This document shows positions 14,661 through 22,678 of a DNA stretch of 23,524 nucleotides, one piece after another (position 1 is the stretch's first letter; each line of letters opens with the position of its first letter). This stretch comes from a virus. The notes beneath the pieces were generated by a model. It was not told the origin of the DNA and did not search any database. It was given only the letters and a program-made list of their open reading frames with translations. A program made the translations under genes and the position numbers. The stretch covers positions 1 to 23,524 of IMG/VR virus record IMGVR_UViG_3300005827_000122; one strand, 5' to 3'.

Positions 14661-16626
14661 TTGCGCTCATCTCGTCGATGTCCAAGCCGCGATGGTCGGT
14701 CAGCGCCTTGATTGCCATCTTGCGATGTTCCAACTCCAACTTGGCGCTGCCCAGCACCCCCTCCTGTTCGACGCGCTTGGCTTCCGCATCGGCTCGGGTC
14801 TGCTCGATACCGACTCGCGCCTGATCCATTTGGGCGTTGTGCTGCGCCTCGAACTCCGCCATCTGCTGCTCGGGTGACGGCCCCTGCGGAGGCGGCATGA
14901 AGACCGAACCCTTCTCGGAATCGGGGAGGCCCAACGCAACGAGCAACTGCCGTTCGATGTAAGCCGGGTTGACTTGCATACCAGCCTGTTGCATCTGCAT
15001 CAGCAGTTGCATACGGAACATGGCGACCTGCTCGGACGAAATTTGCTGGTCGGCGGAGAGCGAAACGTCGGTGTCGTCCCGGTTGAAGTCGGTACGATAC
15101 GCCATACCAGCGGAGGCAGGAGTAGCCCCCTCGGTCATAAACCTCTCAAGATCGTCGTCAGACGGCTCAAGGGGCTGGTTGTCCAGAACCTTGTAGTACT
15201 CGATGGGGTTCATGTACTCGCGGTTCAAGTCTTTGAGTTTTTTCAACTCGCGGCTCATCGCCCGGAAGATGCGCTGATAAATCCCCTGAAAGACCTTTTG
15301 ACCCTGTTCAAGCATCGCCAGCGTGGTCGTAGCCGGGACATTCGACGGGGGAGAGACACCTGCCATTGCGTCAGAAACGGCAGTAACGCGCTGCCCCCAG
15401 TCGATCAGGAGCGTCATCAACTGGTAGAGAACCTGAGACGGGGGCTGCTGGGGCCACGGATAGATCGACCGCGAGAGGTCGCCCATCGTGCTATCTACGC
15501 GAGTCCACTGCCCAGGTCTGGTGCGAACGTCACCAGACGCCATGCGGAGTTCGGTTGAAATCAACCCGCCGCCGAGATTATTCAGCGTCCCCGCATCGGT
15601 AAGCTGGTTCATCGTGCTGTTGATCGTCTGGTTGATGTGGTACAACATCGTACCCCAGCCGATACCCAAATTGCCACCAGACGGGTCAGGAAAGAAAATG
15701 TACTGCGTGAAGTAGTGCTTGGGGTTGATCTTGGCGATGCGCCCGTCAGCCCCGACGATAATATCCCGCTCTGAATAACGCGGGACGATGCGAAGCACCA
15801 GACGTGAGTTTTCCTCAACCGTGCAAATGTACGGTTCCTCGTAACCATCCTCGTCGATGTCATACCAGCAGTGGCATTCCAGGATTTTGTTCGGCGTATC
15901 CTGACCGGAAGGGCGCTCGGTTAGGTTTACCGAGTCCCTTGTGTGGAAATCGTCGTCGTCTGGCGTCGATCCGCCGTTGATATCGACATTTCGGTACAAC
16001 CCAAGTCGCTTGTATTCCTCGATTTCCTGCTCGTAGAGGTAAAACCAGTGCGTTACAGTACGCGCAACCTCGATGTTCTTCGCGTAGTAGTCAAAAACGA
16101 CCCTATCTGGGAGAATCGCGTCGGAAACGTTGACATTATTTGCAAAATCTCGGTATGTTTTCTTAAAAACCGACCCGTAAATGGGAAGGGAGTGGCACAA
16201 TTTGTCCTGATCTTCGATCCAGTCGGGCATATCGTCGGTAAGCTGCCACGACATATACTTCGCCATGCGCTCCCCGGCTTCCAATTTTTCATCTGTCTTG
16301 TACCCGTTGATACGAGCGGATACCGGATAGGGCATTTTGACCAACGCGGGGAACACACGCGAGGCAAACTGGTGCACCGCGACGGTCAGCAGGGGGAACT
16401 TGATGTTACTCGCGCCGACCCAAGGGTAACTCTTCTCCTCGATGGTCTGCATACAAAGTTCTACTGCCGATTTCGTGCGGTCATCCCATCCAGCGCGAGA
16501 TTCCTTGTCCTTCTTGTACGCCTCGATAACGTGATTCGCGAACCTAGAAAGCATCGCGTCGTCCAAATGCTCCGCGACGTTCTCCCCGGCGTTGTTGATT
16601 TCAAGAATATCGGCTACGGTCAGCAT
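14641..16626 (-). CDS. Portal protein, P22 gp1-like
   Basis: A 661-aa portal, close to P22 gp1 (725 aa). The portal forms the dodecameric vertex through which DNA is packaged and ejected and to which TerL docks. Supporting stretches are an N-terminal helical region (ending KSAVELCMQTIEEKSYPWVG), GASNIKFPLLTVAV, TVEENSRLVLRIVPRY in the wing/clip region, and FFPDPSGGNLGIGWGTMLYH near the middle. The stem and crown part carries ATTTLAMLEQGQKVFQGIYQ. The C-terminal 75 residues are a charged coiled coil (AEFEAQHNAQMDQARV...), likely the barrel. The start overlaps the TerL stop as TGATG. This is one of the most certain calls here. Confidence 0.96.
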   Translation of the reverse strand: MLTVADILEINNAGENVAEHLDDAMLSRFANHVIEAYKKDKESRAGWDDRTKSAVELCMQTIEEKSYPWVGASNIKFPLLTVAVHQFASRVFPALVKMPYPVSARINGYKTDEKLEAGERMAKYMSWQLTDDMPDWIEDQDKLCHSLPIYGSVFKKTYRDFANNVNVSDAILPDRVVFDYYAKNIEVARTVTHWFYLYEQEIEEYKRLGLYRNVDINGGSTPDDDDFHTRDSVNLTERPSGQDTPNKILECHCWYDIDEDGYEEPYICTVEENSRLVLRIVPRYSERDIIVGADGRIAKINPKHYFTQYIFFPDPSGGNLGIGWGTMLYHINQTINSTMNQLTDAGTLNNLGGGLISTELRMASGDVRTRPGQWTRVDSTMGDLSRSIYPWPQQPPSQVLYQLMTLLIDWGQRVTAVSDAMAGVSPPSNVPATTTLAMLEQGQKVFQGIYQRIFRAMSRELKKLKDLNREYMNPIEYYKVLDNQPLEPSDDDLERFMTEGATPASAGMAYRTDFNRDDTDVSLSADQQISSEQVAMFRMQLLMQMQQAGMQVNPAYIERQLLVALGLPDSEKGSVFMPPPQGPSPEQQMAEFEAQHNAQMDQARVGIEQTRADAEAKRVEQEGVLGSAKLELEHRKMAIKALTDHRGLDIDEMSANVPNEV

Positions 16627-18236
16627 CAGTACCCCGTCACAGGATTGCCCATGTTCATGCCCATTGAGTCACTACCCGACATCTTGGTCTCCCACAACTC
16701 TTCATCTTGCTCTTGATAGTCAAACTCATTATCAATGATTGAATGTCCGAAGAGGCGGGTACAAACATATTCAAACGCCTCAACGGGGTGGGAAAACTCG
16801 TTCTTGTCGGGCTTGTCCTGGTAATGTTCCCCGGATACCTGCTTACGTTTGTAGCAATATCCGCCCATCAATCCCTTGCGTAATTTAACACATTTCGGAC
16901 CAATCTGGAAAGTTGGGCGTCCCTCATTCATCTCGCGCAGGACTTTCTTCACCGATTCCTTGCGGATGGTCGGACTCTGCAAGCCTGCCTGCAACTCGAT
17001 GCCCTTAGCACGAAGGATAATGGCTGGGGAGCGGTCCTCAAGTTGTGATTTAAAGAATATCGACGGGTCGCCGTAATCGACGAAACGATATCCTGGGTAG
17101 TTCGCAGCGCAGTGGCGGTTTACAACGTCGGCAAACTCGGAAAGCCCGATGTCCTCCGACGTTAGCTCGTCAAACGCCATGACGTGACCACGCGGGGTCA
17201 TCTGCATGAACTCGACTGCCGGGGTTCGCCCACCGTCCCAGCCTCGCAAGATGACCCGGTTCCCCTCGTCTGGCCCGAGCAGACTATCGCGGTAGTGAAC
17301 CGAATCGTTGTACTCGGGATATATGGCCCGACCGTCGAATATGACGCCATAATTCCCGTTGACGAAGACGTTAACCCACTCAGGGTCTTTGCCCATCGCT
17401 GCACGGTAATAATAAGACGGGTCGAGGTTCGCCAGATTTTCGGCATTTCTCGACAGACCTGACGGCTGCTTGAAAAACTCGTATTTGGAGGTCATTTGGT
17501 CGAACATGGCAGTCGCTTCCTCGTCGGACACATGACCAAACGAGAAAAGACCACCTGTAAGTTGCATGACCTCCGTAAGCGCATCGACTGGGGTCTTAAA
17601 CTCCTTGCGCCTAAGTTCTGCCACGCGGGGCGCGAACTCTTCCGCAAGCCGATACCACCAGTGTTCGGTATCGGGGGGGTTGGTGTCCAAGATAATGAAG
17701 GAGCGGTAATTTCGGACATTCCCCTTCGACGGGTAGCGCCCTACGCGCCCTTCAAGCATCTTCAAGACGGAGTAGTCGATCTCCTTCGCCTCGTTGATCC
17801 ACGCGCCGGTCAATTCCAGCGAGAGGAGCTTTTTCACGTCGTCGGGCTTGTCAAGGGCGCGAAAAAGCATGTCAAATTTGATGTTCCCCAAGTCGATATG
17901 GTGAACCATCTCGTTCTTGTTGAACGCGCCGAAAACGTCCTCCGGGAATACCTGAAGCCACGTTTGCAGTGTGGTATCCATCAGTTCGCGATAAGTACCC
18001 CGGATGGCGCAGAAACGCGAACGGCGAACTCCGTCCTTGCCTGGGTCGATAGTCAGAGCCTGACGAAGAATTTCGACGCAGCAAGCCGTGGATTTACCGG
18101 AGCCAATCGGTCCCATGATGCCACGAACGAATGCCTCCGACATGATGAAGGAGGCGATTGTCGGGGAACCCGTGAAGTCCCAGTTAAAATTGAAATTTCG
18201 CGTCTCGCCCATTAGGGGGCGAAGGGACCGAGCCAT
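16626..18236 (-). CDS. terL: Terminase large subunit (packaging ATPase/nuclease)
   Basis: A 536-aa packaging motor. The ATPase half has Walker A GPIGSGKST (42-50), a Walker B-like strand GAWINEA with the probable catalytic Glu at 149, and a motif-III coupling segment ILDTNPPDTEHWW (182-194). The nuclease half shows candidate acidic metal ligands at D334 (RGWDGG) and at D387/D390 (FVDYGDPS), as expected for an RNase H-like TerL nuclease. The ATG overlaps the upstream stop as TAATG, and the stop overlaps the portal start as TGATG. No small terminase is recognisable upstream; the neighbour is a beta-helix protein instead, which is unusual for this gene order. Confidence 0.97.
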   Translation of the reverse strand: MARSLRPLMGETRNFNFNWDFTGSPTIASFIMSEAFVRGIMGPIGSGKSTACCVEILRQALTIDPGKDGVRRSRFCAIRGTYRELMDTTLQTWLQVFPEDVFGAFNKNEMVHHIDLGNIKFDMLFRALDKPDDVKKLLSLELTGAWINEAKEIDYSVLKMLEGRVGRYPSKGNVRNYRSFIILDTNPPDTEHWWYRLAEEFAPRVAELRRKEFKTPVDALTEVMQLTGGLFSFGHVSDEEATAMFDQMTSKYEFFKQPSGLSRNAENLANLDPSYYYRAAMGKDPEWVNVFVNGNYGVIFDGRAIYPEYNDSVHYRDSLLGPDEGNRVILRGWDGGRTPAVEFMQMTPRGHVMAFDELTSEDIGLSEFADVVNRHCAANYPGYRFVDYGDPSIFFKSQLEDRSPAIILRAKGIELQAGLQSPTIRKESVKKVLREMNEGRPTFQIGPKCVKLRKGLMGGYCYKRKQVSGEHYQDKPDKNEFSHPVEAFEYVCTRLFGHSIIDNEFDYQEQDEELWETKMSGSDSMGMNMGNPVTGY

Positions 18237-19732
18237 TAGATCGTCACGTCCATGCCGCTGTCCATCGCCGCGTCCATCGTCCGGTCCATCATGCCGACAC
18301 CTCCGGTCGCGTGAGAGTACCCGGTATCATACGCGGAAAGGCTGCTTCCCCCGTAGGTGTTGACACCAGACACCCAATAATAGTATACGACGTCAACAGT
18401 AACAGTCGTGTCGTCATACGGAGACGTAACGCCGGTAAATGTCGCGCTGCCTGGAGGCGTAGTCGTCGTGCTTCTGTAAATGCTATACGATGTGCTGCCA
18501 GCAGAGGCATTCCACGACACCGTGACCTTGCTCGCAGATGTCCCGTCAGACGCGGCAACGCCGGTAGGAATGTCCGGGACAAACCCGAGCAGCGGGGACG
18601 GGGATGAGGCTCCACCATATCCTGCATACCCAATGGTTGCAGTCTCGATTGGGCCTGGCGTAGTTGCCGACGTTGCCCTGCTGTATCCGTAAATATCGTA
18701 GAGATTATCCCCAGATAGCGATGCGTGGAAGTCAGCTATAGAACCGACGAGTGCCGACCCCTTCAGCAGCCCAACCGTAGGCACGAAGGACATCACCGCT
18801 TGATCGGTAAAACCGGTAAGCGTCTGTACGTTGCCGACATTGTAGTTGCCGGTATCGGTCCCACGCGATGAGCCAGAGTTGATGTTCTGCGTGTGCAGCA
18901 GGCAGTTGGTAGCCTCGAACGTAGTTCGCGTTCCCTGAGAACCCATCGCATAGCGGTCGCCGCTTGAAACAGAGCCATTATACCCAAAAAATGTGCATTC
19001 GTTTACGGCGACTTTGCTGTACGGAGTATTGTCGTCGATATAAAACAAGCCCTTCGGAGATGTATTTGAGTTCGACCCGATGGAATTGAATACGCAGGTG
19101 TCCAAGATGAACGTCGAGGTGGATACAGGGGCCACCTCGTTGCTACCAATGCCCTGGGCCGGGTGAGATGCATTGAGAATACATCTGGTGAATTTGTGTG
19201 GCGCTACCTGTGTCCCACCAGCGAAGAACGTACCGTATCCAGTCCCCCATGCGGTGCAATCTTCCGCTTCGCATCCGATGGGATGCGCCCCGGCAAGCGC
19301 GTAGAACATGAACGGGAAGGCATCGACGCCGGACCCGTAGAACGTAGTCGAGAAGGTCAGGTTCTTGAGCTTCCAATAATCGAGCGATACCCGTATCGCC
19401 TGTTTCCACGTCCCAACGTTGGCAAGGATGAATACCTGTCCAGGTGTCTCCTGAAAGGTCTGCCCAGCTGGGTCGGTAAGCGTACAGGTCGTATCCCCGT
19501 GAATAACGTTTACGTTGGCAGCGGTCCCCTTGTACGGAGTAACACACTCTGAGGTCTCATCATATGTTCCGGGGGCGATTTCAATGCGCCAACCCCCTAG
19601 CGCATCTGTCACCAAGGAAAGAGCCTTGAAGATCGTCTTTACGGGGCCGACGTTTCCGGTCCCGTGGCGCTTGCGCGTACCGTCATAGGTGTCAAGCCCG
19701 TAGGTGTTTGAAACATAGATGGTATACGCCAT
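18236..19732 (-). CDS. Beta-helix tail spike-like protein with FN3-like domain
   Basis: A 498-aa protein starting MAYTIYVSNTYGLDTYDG. It has the pectate-lyase-type entry pattern of parallel beta-helices (GPVKTIFKALSLVTDALGG, then IEIAPGTYDET) and many short strands of the form WKLKNLTFS, FTRCILNAS, FILDTCVFNS and VAVNECTFFG over about 40-380. Near residues 390-475 lies a fibronectin type III-like domain (PTGVAASDGTSASKVTVSW ... YSIYRST ... YYYWVSGVNTYGGSSLS). The end is a Met/Asp tail (MMDRTMDAAMDSGMD). It is the second of two beta-helix genes (TAATG junction to terL). A tailspike, depolymerase or surface-binding role is likely; catalytic residues were not identified. Confidence 0.8.
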   Translation of the reverse strand: MAYTIYVSNTYGLDTYDGTRKRHGTGNVGPVKTIFKALSLVTDALGGWRIEIAPGTYDETSECVTPYKGTAANVNVIHGDTTCTLTDPAGQTFQETPGQVFILANVGTWKQAIRVSLDYWKLKNLTFSTTFYGSGVDAFPFMFYALAGAHPIGCEAEDCTAWGTGYGTFFAGGTQVAPHKFTRCILNASHPAQGIGSNEVAPVSTSTFILDTCVFNSIGSNSNTSPKGLFYIDDNTPYSKVAVNECTFFGYNGSVSSGDRYAMGSQGTRTTFEATNCLLHTQNINSGSSRGTDTGNYNVGNVQTLTGFTDQAVMSFVPTVGLLKGSALVGSIADFHASLSGDNLYDIYGYSRATSATTPGPIETATIGYAGYGGASSPSPLLGFVPDIPTGVAASDGTSASKVTVSWNASAGSTSYSIYRSTTTTPPGSATFTGVTSPYDDTTVTVDVVYYYWVSGVNTYGGSSLSAYDTGYSHATGGVGMMDRTMDAAMDSGMDVTI

Positions 19733-20890
19733 TTACGGCCTCACCGGATGGTTGATGACTTCTGGTGTACCACCAAATTCAGGCGGTTTTACGAGCTTGG
19801 TAAACGCGTCAACATATTCGGAAGCACCAGGTGTCTTGCCAGCCGTACGCGTATTACCCATGATGTCAGGGTTGGCCGAGAACGAGGAGAGAATATCGTT
19901 CAGCGGGAGTGTCAAGCCGCAAGCCGGGACGAGGACGTACGGAATTTGTTTCACTGCGGTCCAGCCAGACGTTATTCCATTGTTCCCGTAGGAGATACAT
20001 CCAGATATTGTCCCGTCTGTTACCGTTAAATTGGGCGAATATGGTGACGGCCCTCCACCAATAACCTGACATCGTGTTGCGTTGTACTTTGCGTTAGCGG
20101 TGTGAAAATTCCCGCAAGCGATAAAACTATTCAGGTTGTTGTTTGTCGTGTCCCTAATACCAGGGGAAACGACAAGCGTGTCAAAAAACGACACTTCGCA
20201 TTTAGAAGTCGAGTTAGCAGCAATGATGTTGTTTGCAGGAAAGGTTCGTCCACCGATGATAACGCAATCATAAACGTTTATCATGCCGGAGATAAACGCA
20301 CCGCCAGCCGTTGACTGGCTCCAGTTGATCCCAGCGGCAGCGCAGATGAAGAGGCACTTGCTGAAGTAATTCGCATCAGTAGCCGGGGTAGCCGAGTCAG
20401 ACGCAAAGAAGTTCATCAGACCGGTATTATTCCCGAAGACAATGCAGTCTGCCAGTTTGAAGCCCCTGGAATACCCGATGCTCACCGTAACGGTGGTCGA
20501 AGACGGGCGGAAGAGATAGGGTGCTATTACAAATCCTCGGATCTCCCAAAAGTCGGCTACGGCGTTCCCAAAGGCGATGGCGGAAAGACCAGAGGCCCCG
20601 ACGAGGTAGACGAATCCAGGCGTCTGCCCATGGTAATTCCCGCCCCCGTCCTGTACGGTCCCGTACGGGTCTGCGATAATGCGGTTCGGGCTACCGGAGA
20701 CTCCAACAGAAGGAGGGTTTACGATGGTCTCAGTATTTTCAGTCCGGTCGGAGGCGACGTAGATGGTGTTGCCACCACCAGCGTCAACGGCAGCGATAGC
20801 AGCAGCTACGGTACGCTTCGCAAGCGCCCATGTAGCCCCGCTATTGCCGTCATTCCCGACTCCCTTGATTACAAAGAGGGTTTTTGCCAT
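19733..20890 (-). CDS. Beta-helix spike-like protein
   Basis: A 385-aa protein whose N-terminus (MAKTLFVIKGVGNDGNSG then ATWALAKRTVAAAIAAVDA) is the classic lead-in of right-handed beta-helix proteins and parallels the neighbouring gene. Repeated short strands follow (WEIRGFVIAPY, FKLADCIVFG, INVYDCVIIGG, YNATRCQVIGGG, ISGCISYGNNG) to about residue 315. The C-terminus (about 320-385) is a short Pro-rich tail. It lacks the FN3-like domain of its neighbour. Junctions are TGATG upstream and TAAATG downstream. A virion surface protein or spike component is inferred; no catalytic residues can be assigned by eye. Confidence 0.77.
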   Translation of the reverse strand: MAKTLFVIKGVGNDGNSGATWALAKRTVAAAIAAVDAGGGNTIYVASDRTENTETIVNPPSVGVSGSPNRIIADPYGTVQDGGGNYHGQTPGFVYLVGASGLSAIAFGNAVADFWEIRGFVIAPYLFRPSSTTVTVSIGYSRGFKLADCIVFGNNTGLMNFFASDSATPATDANYFSKCLFICAAAGINWSQSTAGGAFISGMINVYDCVIIGGRTFPANNIIAANSTSKCEVSFFDTLVVSPGIRDTTNNNLNSFIACGNFHTANAKYNATRCQVIGGGPSPYSPNLTVTDGTISGCISYGNNGITSGWTAVKQIPYVLVPACGLTLPLNDILSSFSANPDIMGNTRTAGKTPGASEYVDAFTKLVKPPEFGGTPEVINHPVRP

Positions 20891-21450
20891 CAGGTAAGAA
20901 CCCAGGGGCTAATGGTAGGCGTCCACGCAGGGGCGGCGAAATCATACGAATAGGTCCGCGTCAGCGTTCGGAACACCCCGTCAACCGTACCGGAGACGAC
21001 CTCTGACGAGATCATGTTGTGAACCGGTTCACGCGTAAAGACTTGGGAACGGTCGGCAACCCCGTCGAGTTTCCCGACAATCCCCAAAATCTTCCGATGA
21101 TAAAGTGTCGCAGCATCAGGCATCGCCATTCCATCGACGGCTGGGTCAAGCAGTTGGAGCGCCTCGTCGTTCGTACACGCCCTGACGAGGGCGACAACCT
21201 GTGCAGAGGTTGGGGTGTTCCCGCCAAAGCTCATCCCTGCTATCCAGCGCGACAGCACCGTCTGGTTGGTAATACCCTCAAGGACGACCGGGAGCGTACC
21301 CGCGTAGGTATTGATCGCGGAAAGAGATGCACCAGGGTTGTTCCTAATGTATGCGAACATAGCCCTGATGAAACTCTTCCAGCGGGGACGCGCCCACGTC
21401 CATAGGTCTTCCTTGACCGAAGTAATGACCCAATCGTCGGAAAGCGCCAT
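20890..21450 (-). CDS. Unknown phage protein, possible structural component
   Basis: A 186-aa protein beginning MALSDDWVITSVKEDLWTWA. The first 130 residues look helical (RWKSFIRAMFAYIRNNPGAS, SAQVVALVRACTNDEALQLL) and the C-terminal 45 look beta-like (SGTVDGVFRTLTRTYSYDFA). There are no membrane spans or metal-binding motifs, and I recognise no family. It sits between a beta-rich small protein (TAAATG junction) and the first beta-helix gene (TGATG), so it may form a baseplate or spike-mounting piece with them. A small terminase was considered because terL is three genes away, but no HTH or coiled coil supports it. Confidence 0.66.
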   Translation of the reverse strand: MALSDDWVITSVKEDLWTWARPRWKSFIRAMFAYIRNNPGASLSAINTYAGTLPVVLEGITNQTVLSRWIAGMSFGGNTPTSAQVVALVRACTNDEALQLLDPAVDGMAMPDAATLYHRKILGIVGKLDGVADRSQVFTREPVHNMISSEVVSGTVDGVFRTLTRTYSYDFAAPAWTPTISPWVLT

Positions 21451-21792
21451 TTAAATCTCCGCAGCCACTTGGCGGACAACCAACTGAGCCGAACCGGATG
21501 CACGTGCGGTTACATTCAGCCGAACCGCAGTAGCCGGGGAATCCAGGCTCGCAGCAGCCGAAGCCGTCTTGCCCGCAAGGTTGGTCGTGTCGATCCACAC
21601 CGCCGTCTCACCCGCCTGCAAATCAGACAGGGTATACTGGACTGTATAGGTCAGGTTTGCGCCTGCCGATACCTCGACGGCGAGGGACAGCGGAGCCCCG
21701 TGCGGGTTCCGGTAGTTGAGCATGTACGCCGGGGATGCCGCGACAGACGACACCGCATCAGAACGGTAGAAACCCCTTCCAGTAGCGCCCAT
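21451..21792 (-). CDS. Unknown beta-rich phage protein
   Basis: A 113-aa protein starting MGATGRGFYRSDAVSSVAAS at an ATG that overlaps the upstream microprotein stop (TAATG). It alternates Val/Ala/Thr/Leu strands (PLSLAVEVSAGANLTYTVQY, ETAVWIDTTNLAGK, ATAVRLNVTARASGSAQLVV) and is probably an all-beta sandwich. There are no cysteines and no membrane span. Such compact beta proteins are often virion decoration or spike-base pieces. The placement directly before an unknown protein and two beta-helix spike genes supports a surface-structure role. The family is not recognised. Confidence 0.66.
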   Translation of the reverse strand: MGATGRGFYRSDAVSSVAASPAYMLNYRNPHGAPLSLAVEVSAGANLTYTVQYTLSDLQAGETAVWIDTTNLAGKTASAAASLDSPATAVRLNVTARASGSAQLVVRQVAAEI

Positions 21793-21878
21793 TACTTAGT
21801 ACCCGCCGGGCTATTCAGGGTCTCCTGAGATTCGCCTTCTTGAATCTTCGCCTTCTTCATCCGATTCACACCGCTCAT
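21792..21878 (-). CDS. 28-aa basic/polar microprotein
   Basis: A 28-residue ORF (begins MSGVNRMKKAKIQEGE, ends PAGTK). GGGAG lies 3 nt before the ATG. The start overlaps the preceding microprotein stop as ATGA and its stop overlaps the next gene as TAATG. The exact junctions and absence of slack on either side argue for real translation, although no family is known. The composition is polar and probably disordered, with a basic N-terminal half. Confidence 0.55.
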   Translation of the reverse strand: MSGVNRMKKAKIQEGESQETLNSPAGTK

Positions 21879-21937
21879 TTTCTCCCACCTTTCGGCTTTT
21901 TACCGCCGCATTTATCAACTTTATACCCGCCACCCAT
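21875..21937 (-). CDS. 20-aa Gly/Lys-rich microprotein
   Basis: A 20-residue ORF beginning MGGGYKVDKCGGKK, ending in a Gly/Lys/Arg tail, with one Cys. The ATG overlaps the upstream gene's stop as TAATG, and its TGA overlaps the next ATG. A leader-type role for coupling to the downstream genes is as likely as a functional peptide. It is supported by junction geometry only. Confidence 0.5.
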   Translation of the reverse strand: MGGGYKVDKCGGKKPKGGRK

Positions 21938-22266
21938 TATCGCACTCCAGACTGGGGGACATCCCCGAACATATCCCATTCACTATTCCCATAGTTCCCA
22001 AATGCACCACCTATATCGCCCGACACTGTAAACGACTTCCGCTTAGCCTGCTCCAGGGGCGACTCTGCTGTCCCTGTCAGGTTGCCAAACGTCTTTGATG
22101 CAGGCGACCTTACAACGTACTCAAGCCACTTGTTCGCATACTGCATCGGGTCTGAACCGGGCGGTAACTTGCCAGTCCCTGTCTCGTAGGCGTACGACTG
22201 CAAGGGAGCAGCCATAAGCTGCGAATATAGCCCATACAAGTTGCCAAGAGTGTTACGACTGTCCAT
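21937..22266 (-). CDS. Unknown phage protein, possible paralogue of the operon's first gene
   Basis: A 109-aa protein starting at ATG 22266 (MDSRNTLGNLYGLYSQLM); an in-frame TTG two codons upstream is the alternative. It is aromatic-, Gly- and Ser-rich. Segments YANKWLEYV, FGNLTGTAESP and SGDIGGAFGNYGNS align by eye with AN.W..YV, DLTGT and SGDYYKLIGYGQS in the gene product just upstream, suggesting an old tandem duplication. No motif or membrane span is seen. It overlaps the upstream gene by 14 nt and ends in TAATG with the 20-aa ORF. Its position at the head of the structural operon is suggestive of a virion protein, nothing more. Confidence 0.62.
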   Translation of the reverse strand: MDSRNTLGNLYGLYSQLMAAPLQSYAYETGTGKLPPGSDPMQYANKWLEYVVRSPASKTFGNLTGTAESPLEQAKRKSFTVSGDIGGAFGNYGNSEWDMFGDVPQSGVR

Positions 22267-22654
22267 AGCCAATCAACTTGTAATAGTCCCCCGACAGGTC
22301 GCCACGTCCCCCCCCCAAACGTGCGTAGGCGTCACCCCACGGATTCCCCGACCCCATCATCGTACCGGTGAGGTCGGTCATCTCCTTACCACCTGTCACA
22401 TACTTCGACCAAGCGTTTGCCAATCCTCTCTGCGAAGGAGCTTCTTCCGGCACGTTATAAAACAGCCCGTTGATCTTATCCAGCCCACCAAGTCCGGAGA
22501 GACTATACGCCTCTGGGCTGCGCTCCATTCCGGTCATTGGCAGAAACGCGTTGAAATAATAATAATTGGCAGCAGCCGATGCTAGCGCATCATCGCTGCT
22601 AGCGGCTGTCCCGACCGGGCTGTGATAATAATTCCAGAACGAGTCTTGTGCCAT
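22253..22654 (-). CDS. Unknown phage protein, first gene of the late operon
   Basis: A 133-aa protein beginning MAQDSFWNYYHSPVGTAASS, rich in Tyr, Gly, Ala and Ser, with a short helix (DDALASAAANYYYFNAFLP) and a Gly-rich C-terminal part. It is not recognised. A perfect TATAAT ends 6 nt before the ATG, so transcription from that element would give a nearly leaderless message; no good Shine-Dalgarno site is seen. A run of nine G's encodes the LGGG near residue 115, a possible slippage site. It may be a distant paralogue of the next gene. Being the first gene after the regulatory repeats, it should be among the earliest late proteins made. Confidence 0.65.
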   Translation of the reverse strand: MAQDSFWNYYHSPVGTAASSDDALASAAANYYYFNAFLPMTGMERSPEAYSLSGLGGLDKINGLFYNVPEEAPSQRGLANAWSKYVTGGKEMTDLTGTMMGSGNPWGDAYARLGGGRGDLSGDYYKLIGYGQS

Positions 22655-22660
22655 GAGCGT

Positions 22661-22666
22661 ATTATA
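22661..22666 (-). promoter_or_regulatory. Perfect -10 hexamer (TATAAT) before the late operon
   Basis: The minus strand reads TATAAT at 22666-22661, ending 6 nt before the ATG at 22654. No good TTGACA-like -35 is found 16-18 nt upstream (TCATAA at 17 nt), so an activator bound to the adjacent repeats may replace it. Each upstream repeat also contains CATAAT. Confidence 0.5.
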
Positions 22667-22678
22667 TCACCAACTCGA

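Noticed and set aside
15943-16716. Plus-strand open frame of 257 codons opposite portal and terL
   Set aside because: Portal and terL are certain on the other strand; the product has no recognisable feature.
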